From contig NW_006763136.1 of NCBI RefSeq assembly GCF_000264905.1, positions 1 through 38,189 of the forward strand: a stretch of DNA of 38,189 nucleotides, in the 5' to 3' direction. The DNA is from Stereum hirsutum FP-91666 SS1 (lineage: Eukaryota; Basidiomycota; Agaricomycetes; Russulales; Stereaceae). Each line of letters opens with the position of its first letter. Position 1 is the stretch's first letter. Below are positions 32,308 to 38,189 of this stretch, one piece after another. Both the position numbers and the translations under genes were made by a program. The notes under the pieces were generated by a model that saw only the letters and a list, made by a program, of their open reading frames with translations, was not told the origin of the DNA and did no database searches.

Positions 32308-33944
32308 ATGGCAATAAACGAAAAGCTGGAGGAATATTCGAGTCAGAAACACGACGACCATGAAGGACCGGAATACCTTCCTCCTCCACCGTCATACTAC
32401 GAGAATGCGCCGGACCGTTTCGTGGGCGGTATGCGGCGCCCTTCTGACGAAAAGGGTTCTCGTCCTCCCCATGGCTCACAGTATAATACCCCTTACAACA
32501 GTTCTCCTTCCGGTACGACCGCTCGAGGTCTGAACGACCAATATTTCAGTCCACCCGCCTCTGCGCCTCCATATCAAAACCAATACGCCGCACCGTCCTA
32601 CCCTCCACCGGATAACCCACAATACCTTCGTCCCACCCAATCATACTCCGGTCCCTCTACCTCCAACCCTCACCATTCCTACTCTCCCTCTACTCCTTCA
32701 TCTCCCAACCTTCGTCCATCTACGTCTCACACGCCTTCCGCAGACACGACCAATTCCGCCTACCCAGGCTTTACCTACGCTGGAAAAGCTCCCGCCCAGC
32801 GCGATCCCTTCAACCCCCCTCCGTCCTGCTTCTCTCGTACACCACCTCCACCTTCTCCAACTACACCATACACTCCTCTCCCCCACATGCTGCGCATCCG
32901 CTCCGCAAACGCCTCCGACCTAGCCTCCGGCTTCCTCCCCATATTTCCCTCCCCACCTCTCCTCATCGCACACGACGTCCAGCCCTCGGACGTCTCCCGA
33001 CTGCTCGAAGACTGTCACCTCATGGGCAAACTGAGCGTCGGGCAGCACGTCGTGAGTGGCGTCGCGCCGATCCTGATGCACTTGGGATTCGCTGGTTTTT
33101 TCGTAGGGAACGCGATGAAGAAGGGTATGAAGAGGAGAAAGGTGGAGAGTGTGAAGGATCTGGTGAAAGTCTGGGACGACGAGTTCTTTAGGCCTAGGGG
33201 CTTGAGGATTTGGGTGCAGAGGGGGGATATGGCTGGGACGCCGGGTGGGATGGGGATGGCACCGGGGATGGCACCTGGGATGGGCATGAACATGAACGGT
33301 GGTGGGATGGGCTACGGTCCCGGTCCTGCTCCAGGGATGCGTCCGACTCGCGAACAGTGGCGAGCAAGTGGAAGACACGACGCAGACTACGACAGCTCTA
33401 GCTCTTCAGACTCGTCGGACTCGGACTCGGACTCCGGACATGGCCACAAAGGGAAGGGCAGGGCTGACGAACACGCTCACGGACATGGTGATATGGGTAT
33501 GGGTGGCGGTCGGCCGGGCATGGGCATGGGTCCTGGTTTCGGTGGTGGTCTAGGAGGCCGGATGGCTATGAGCGAAACCATGTTTGATCGTCGTACGGAG
33601 ATGATGGGTGGCGGCGGGGGTCGAGCTGGAATGATGGGCATGGGTATGGCGGCTCCCATGAGCCGCCGTGAGGCGAAATGGGAACGTCGAGAGATGAAAC
33701 GGGAGATGCGTAGCGAAAGGAGAGAGATGAAGCGCGAGAGGAGGGGGGAGAGGAGGCAGGATAAGACGGAGAGGAGGGCGATGAAGAGGGAGAGGAAGGT
33801 TATGAGGAGGGTGGAGAGGACGGTAAGTGTTTTTCATATATATCTATCGCTATTTCTTTCGGACTGGTGCTCGTCATGGAACGTGATACTAAACGAGTTT
33901 TGTCGTCATAGGGCCCCGTCTACCTCGTTATCGCCAATGCTTGA
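32308..33944 (+). CDS. uncharacterised Pro/Ser-rich protein with charged C-terminal helix, 515 aa
   Basis: Two exons, 32308-33822 and 33912-33944, joined in phase 0 by an 89 nt intron (GTAAGT...CATAG) that replaces a longer read-through with a 10-residue end, GPVYLVIANA. The start lies in ACAACGATGGCA, 105 bases below a TATA box. Residues 1-190 are Pro/Ser/Tyr-rich (PPPPSYYENAPDRF). Residues about 194-308 look folded: LRIRSANASDLASGFL, PPLLIAHDVQPSDVSRLLED, HLGFAGFFVGNAMKKGMKRR and VWDDEFFRPRGLRIWVQRGD. They are followed by a Gly/Met-rich region (309-450) holding an acidic Ser/Asp run (SSSSSDSSDSDSDS). Residues 451-505 are almost only Arg, Glu, Lys and Met (ERREMKRE-type repeats), predicting a long single or coiled helix. 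I recognise the layout as common in basidiomycete hypothetical proteins but no function. There is no signal peptide; the FAGFFVG stretch is too short for a certain membrane segment. Confidence 0.8.
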
Positions 33945-34487
33945 GGTCTCAAGAACCCGCAACTGTCGACGATGAGAGCTATTTATAGACCCAATGTGGC
34001 GACTGTCGTCACTCTGCTTCAATTTACTGTACCAGAAAACTGCTTATTATCTTTCTTTCCATTGATTGACATGGACGCTTTCGCCCTGTTATCTGTGTCG
34101 TCTCTGTCGCCAACTATCCATATCTAGCCAGACAAATCTGATGTATGCATGTTACCCATCTACTTCAGCCGTGACTTCGTCGGTATAACTCCGCAGGTGG
34201 ACTGTCGAGCAATTCTCGCAAAGCGATTCTCCGCAGATATCATCCCTTCGGATTCTCCATGCTTCAGGCTAAGCAGTTTTTCAATGGCTCACCTATCGCA
34301 ATACTATGTACGTTCGTCTCCAACCATTCTGTGACGGAGATGCACATAAGTACGCCACCAGTGGCGCAGCAGAGCAATAATGTATTCGGACCGACAATAA
34401 CTTACAACAACAGCGTACAAACAACGCTAATCCAAACATACCGCAACCGAATGAAATCTTCGGGAGTATGAACTGTAGGAGGCCTGC
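33945..34487. other. intergenic between convergent genes
   Basis: Terminator regions of the two convergent genes; no additional feature recognised. Confidence 0.45.
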
Positions 34488-36782
34488 TTAACTCGGTGCC
34501 CTTTGCAAAGGCGACCCGACCTCCTTCAGATCCGTCTCCCATCCAGGAATCGCACTATCCTCGACATCATGCTCCAATCCTGCCTTTGCCACCTCGAATG
34601 CCTTTATATGGCCGTGTCCGTCCATGTGTCCGTTCACGTCAACCTCCTCTGCATCCGAATCAAACCCACCCTTCTCCGTATCCAGATCCATGTCCAAACT
34701 CGCAGCCTTGTTTCCAGCATTACGAGCCTCATCTTTGACGTTTCCACCGCCGTACCCTTTCTCGATCGACGACCTCGTCATGAACGAGCCCGCATAGCCT
34801 TCGTAATACGGATCGCTACCGACGGGGAGATCGATGGTGGTCTGAGGAGAGATGGGGCGTGGGGACGAGATTAGGAATTTCGGGATTATAGAGCGGGGTG
34901 GGAGGATCTTGCGGGTGCAGGAGAAGAGGATTGTGTTCGTGAGGCCTATGGTGTGGCGTCGTTAGTGCATTAGTGATAAGAGATGCAAGGAATGAGAGTA
35001 CATACCAGAGAGGAGATAGACGGTATCGCTGTGAACGAGAGCGTCAGTGACCAGGTATGATTAGGCGTTACAGAGATGGACGGACCAAAAGATGGTGACG
35101 GCGAAGGGGACGTTGTCGGTATGGCTGAACCACATTGTGAAACGCGCAGCAGTGATAGGCAGGATGATGATCGTGTACGCAATCTGTCAAAGACCACCAA
35201 GGGGATCAGTATCGCGAGAGTTAATGATGAGATACTGGTTGACGTACAGGATACCTATGAAAGATGAACCACCGTAGCCTTTTTGTTAGTTCCATGAAAT
35301 CATCGTAAACCAATACAAGAAAGGGGACAAGAGGGGACAAAACGGAAGGGAGGCTACACACATGAGCATCTGTCTAGAAATGACCATCAGATGACTATCC
35401 CTCTGCTCTTTCTCAACTCCCCGCCACGTCGCATCGACTTGGTGCCATCGAAATCGGAGGTGCCACCCATATACGATGATGTTGCCTCGCAGGCGAAGGA
35501 AAACAAGGGAATAAAGAATGAAGCTGAAGACGGAGGACATGAGCATCTACAACAACGGAGAGGCGAAGTTAGATTGAGAAGTTAGGGAGAAAGTGGGTGG
35601 GAGGCGTATGTACGATCATATAGTCGAGCCTAGCACAGAGGGCGACGGTCAGAAAGTCATATTGCTACAATGAAATGTGCAACAAACTCACGTTACTCGT
35701 TGTTCGTCATACTCTTGTGCTATCCAGCACCATTGGCCAGCGATCCCATCTAAACATGAAAGCAGCTGTGAACTTCTTGCTCCACGAGACTCGGTCGTTT
35801 ATGCACCTACAGAATGGTCCCCTATGTTCTGTATCCATCGTTGCAGGGCCAGCTATCACGACAGCGATGATTGATGACCATGTACCGATCAGTGTACCCC
35901 ACATTGCGATTTGTTTGAGCGGTAGGCGGAGGAAGAGGACACAAAATGTGTGAAGTGCGATTATCTAGAGTAGCATCAGCCTAAATTCGATTGACGCAAT
36001 GAAAAGTATGCCATAAACTATAGAAGGACGTACGAAAGACCTGAAGTGCGTGTTCCATGGGTGAGCAAACTATTTGTGTGAAAAAGACACGACGCACATA
36101 CCAAAAGGCAATCCCAACATCTGCGACTTGTTTGATGACACCTGCGACACGGTTCAGACAGTCTATCCTAGGGAATGTCCAGACGAATAGCACAGGTACC
36201 GACCTTGAGCAATACACAGAGACCCATATTCGACCGCCATGTTTTGGATCCAGGCAATGTTCATCAGTGACCCCACAGCTGTACAAGCGCCCGAGAATTA
36301 AACATCATCGAGATCGAGAGCCGTCAGGGTTCAGATCCTTTTCCGCCCGAGGAACCTAGAGCACGAAGGAAGCGTACCTTGGAGCAAGTCGCAGCATAGT
36401 AGACAGACAAAGTATACAACGACGTGCGTACGGACGAACAGGCCTGGTGTTTGATCTTTGCGGGTGTTGAACGCGGAAAGCTGATGTGGGCACGAACAAT
36501 CCAGTATCAATCCATGATGCCAGCAAGAGGATGCAGTTGTGTGGATGATGGAACGTACTGCAATGATAGTCAGCAGCCCAAGAACTGCAGTCGCCGAGAT
36601 AGAGGAGACGACGACGAGACTCTGCGCGTATACACACCCAAGGCTACGATTAGTCCCAAATCTGTAGCACTCGATCAGCACATGGGACATACGATGACCC
36701 CGTGGGACTCTGGAGGAGAGTATGAGACAGCGATGAGGAAGTTGCTTCCGTTGAAGTTCGAGTTGTCGGTCGATAGGGACAT
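34488..36782 (-). CDS. seven-transmembrane GPCR, fungal Git3/cAMP-receptor-like, 459 aa
   Basis: Fourteen exons: 36782-36693, 36621-36559, 36480-36378, 36278-36204, 36141-36102, 36040-36034 (7 nt), 35964-35808, 35749-35692, 35629-35614 (16 nt), 35546-35362, 35254-35248 (7 nt), 35183-35086, 35028-35006, 34945-34488. All junctions are GT-AG and in frame. The N-terminus MSLSTDNSNFNGSNFLIAVS is outside the membrane. Helices: SLVVVSSISATAVLGLLTII; HVVVYFVCLLCCDLLQAVGS; GVIKQVADVGIAFWSFIIAL plus HTFCVLFLRLP; MWGTLIGTWSSIIAVVIAGP; the loop motif AGQWCWIAQEYDEQR; MLMSSVFSFILYSLVFLRLR; YPIAYTIIILPITAARFTMW; VTIFCDTVYLLSGLTNTILF. A 150-residue cytosolic tail follows (EKGYGGGNVKDE, SDAEEVDVNG). Such receptors sense nutrients and signal through G-alpha/cAMP at the plasma membrane; the ligand is unknown. 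Donor choice at 35807 (GTGCAT) was made because it alone keeps the frame into the CWI loop; that junction is the least certain. Confidence 0.9.
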
Positions 36783-37906
36783 CTCGAGTCCTGAAAAAGG
36801 GTTCAATAAACGATAACAGAAGAGTGTTGCCAAGGGCTCTCTAGAAGCGCGGCAGAAGGAATATCTTACAAAAAAATTACGGGAGGACCGGCCTCAAAAG
36901 AACGAAGGTAAGAGTCAAGATTGTTATCGAAGAAGGAAACGGCACAAGACAGAGAGATCAGCGTGAGGACCAGAGGAAGCCAAGACAGCCACGAGACACG
37001 GGATCTGTGGTCGGCAAAAGCAGCGATGGAGACAAAACGAGTGCAGTGGGCCCCTGGCGGGCTCGCTAGAGTACATATGGTGACGGTCATCCGTTATAGT
37101 GCCTAGTTTGTGATCATGGAGGTTGATACCTCCGGTGAGGGGCGGGATTCCAGAGTATGATGGGGGCAGCATCTTCACGGAGGCGCTGACTGGATGATGT
37201 CGCCCGGAAGTTGGATCGCCGTTGGCAGTGTAAGTTTGCTTTCGGGTCAAGTCTAGAGGAAGAGATGAAGAAAAAATTGAGCGAACAAGCTGTGTGAATG
37301 TGAATACAAGTGAAGCGGTGCGATCTATGGACGTACAGAAAGCCGGTTCTCCTAAGCTATGACTAACGCCCACGATCTGCTCATCGTTCGTGAACACGCG
37401 AGGGAAGGGGCCGGTTCTTCTAGTACCCAGGGTTGACCCAGGGTGCGGCGGCTGTGAGTTGAGCTCGCGAGCGACAACATTTGAGAGAAAGGACGGGAAA
37501 ATGAGAATGTTCATCAAACCTGTGATGCTGGTGCTGGTGCGCCGGTAGATCTCTTGCGTAGCGATGCACCGAGACCGCCGACCGTGTGGAGAGAGCGAGA
37601 GAATGAACGTTACATTCCTTAACGTTAGTTTTTTGCAGGCTCTGCCAGCAAGGAAATTCTTGAACCATGGGTTTGTGTGTATGTTTCATCTCATGCTTAC
37701 CGGGTTTGGGTTCTGGCTTCTGGTCTCAGTTTCCGAGTATTTGGCTTCTCATTTCATATTCATTCTTACTTCGCCTCGGCCTCGTGTTACTGCTTATGCT
37801 TGTACGCTCGTCTCTCGTCTCGATCGTTCCCGCTTTGCATTTGTTCTAGGTTAGGGTTGTAGGCTCGTCGGTTTTTCGCTCTCGTCCGGTTTTTCCTCTT
37901 TCCCTC
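36783..37906. other. 5' region of the GPCR gene; possible upstream exon
   Basis: On the minus strand 37090-36866 is open and hydrophobic (FVSIAAFADHRSRVSWLSWL, then PLVLTLISLSCAVSFF). It could be joined through an intron at about 37122-37062 to MLPPSYSGIPPLTGA. It may be a leader peptide frame, an alternative first exon or chance; the GPCR model does not need it. No other feature was recognised. Confidence 0.3.
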
Positions 37907-38017
37907 AGCCGTCCATCTTCCGTACGACTGAGGTGAGTTTTACGGACGCTCTCGTTTACCGTTTCATATCGGACTCATTATTTACTGTTGTACCTAGACA
38001 TTCTCCGTTTCTTCTAG
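37907..38017 (+). repeat. intron-bearing copy of a short duplicated segment
   Basis: Segment A (37907-37932, ending CGTACGACTGAG) is followed by a 65-base stretch 37933-37997 beginning GTGAGTTTT and ending ACCTAG, then segment B (37998-38017, ACATTCTCCGTTTCTTCTAG). The 65 bases have the borders and size of an ordinary intron of this genome. A and B recur side by side at 38040-38085. Confidence 0.85.
37933..37997 (+). other. intron-like segment absent from the second copy
   Basis: Starts GTGAGT and ends CCTAG, 65 nt, matching the splice borders used by the window's genes. It is exactly the sequence missing between A and B at 38065/38066. Confidence 0.7.
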
Positions 38018-38039
38018 GTACCGTGATCTATAAATAAGG

Positions 38040-38085
38040 AGCCGTCCATCTTCCGTACGACTGAGACATTCTCCGTTTCTTCTAG
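38040..38085 (+). repeat. intron-less copy of the 37907-38017 segment
   Basis: 46 bases identical to A plus B (26 plus 20) of the first copy with the intron-like 65 bases removed. It lies only four bases downstream of TATAAATA (38029-38036). Sequence then diverges (AGCTCGCC here, GTACCGTG after the first copy). The window ends before any linked reading frame can be judged. Confidence 0.85.
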
Positions 38086-38189
38086 AGCTCGCCGTTCATC
38101 AGGTTATGGGCCATTGTTGACGCACGCTGCCATCAAGAAGAAATATCAGAACGCCATCGTTAAGAGAAAGATTTATATTCGCCTAAAAT

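Noticed and set aside
36866..37090. Separate small membrane protein gene
   Set aside because: A hydrophobic stretch exists but without a supported start, splice partner or family; kept only as a possible leader of the GPCR gene.
37847..37858. TTAGGGTT-like telomere unit
   Set aside because: Only one unit is present (another lone one lies near 21735); no array, so not telomeric.

Overview
The window looks like nuclear DNA of a filamentous basidiomycete (Agaricomycotina-like). Evidence: genes are cut into many short exons by 45-100 nt GT-AG introns, including microexons of 7, 13, 16 and 18 nt. The recognisable proteins are fungal: a multi-exon fungal GPCR,a monocarboxylate-type MFS carrier, a flavoprotein phenol 2-monooxygenase and a membrane-anchored pepsin-like protease. 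I found no rRNA, tRNA, CRISPR or plasmid/phage feature. Exon models were built by hand from splice signals and reading-frame continuity; products are recognised from family motifs, not from searches.

Layout. 1-2.6 kb: no firm gene; weak traces of a decayed membrane-protein gene at 0.84-1.54 kb. 2.9-5.1 kb (+): dead fragment of an ABCC-type ABC transporter, first membrane domain only, with a frameshift and an in-frame stop. 5.4-8.4 kb (-): large low-complexity protein of unknown function (983 aa). 9.3-11.9 kb: decayed exons of an unrecognised gene, interrupted by two abutting TIR elements that share one TA. 12.0-14.2 kb (-): intact 14-exon MFS transporter. 16.6-19.2 kb (+): intact 15-exon phenol hydroxylase. 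These two diverge from a shared 2.3 kb spacer and plausibly form a small aromatic uptake/catabolism pair (inference). 19.7-20.4 kb: 741 bp TIR element. 20.4-22.9 kb: no assignable gene. 22.9-25.7 kb (+): aspartic protease with a C-terminal membrane anchor and an unusual first active-site triad. 26.9-29.9 kb (-): multi-exon gene for an unrecognised helical protein, split by a 1221 bp TIR element inserted three bases from a splice donor. 31.1-31.5 kb (+): glycine-rich protein. 32.3-33.9 kb (+): 515 aa protein with a Pro/Ser-rich head, a compact middle domain and a charged Arg/Glu/Lys tail. 34.5-36.8 kb (-): intact 14-exon Git3-like GPCR with two 7-nt exons. The right end has a short direct duplication in which the second copy exactly lacks an intron-like 65 nt segment.

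The strongest unusual items are: (1) the intron-less second copy at 38040-38085 beside its intron-bearing partner at 37907-38017; (2) the TA-flanked element at 27972-29192, whose removal with one TA restores a clean exon/donor junction; (3) the abutting TIR elements at 10664-11350; and (4) repeated 7-nt microexons in the GPCR. At least four TA-flanked TIR elements lie in 20 kb and two interrupt genes, so small DNA transposons appear to have shaped this locus.
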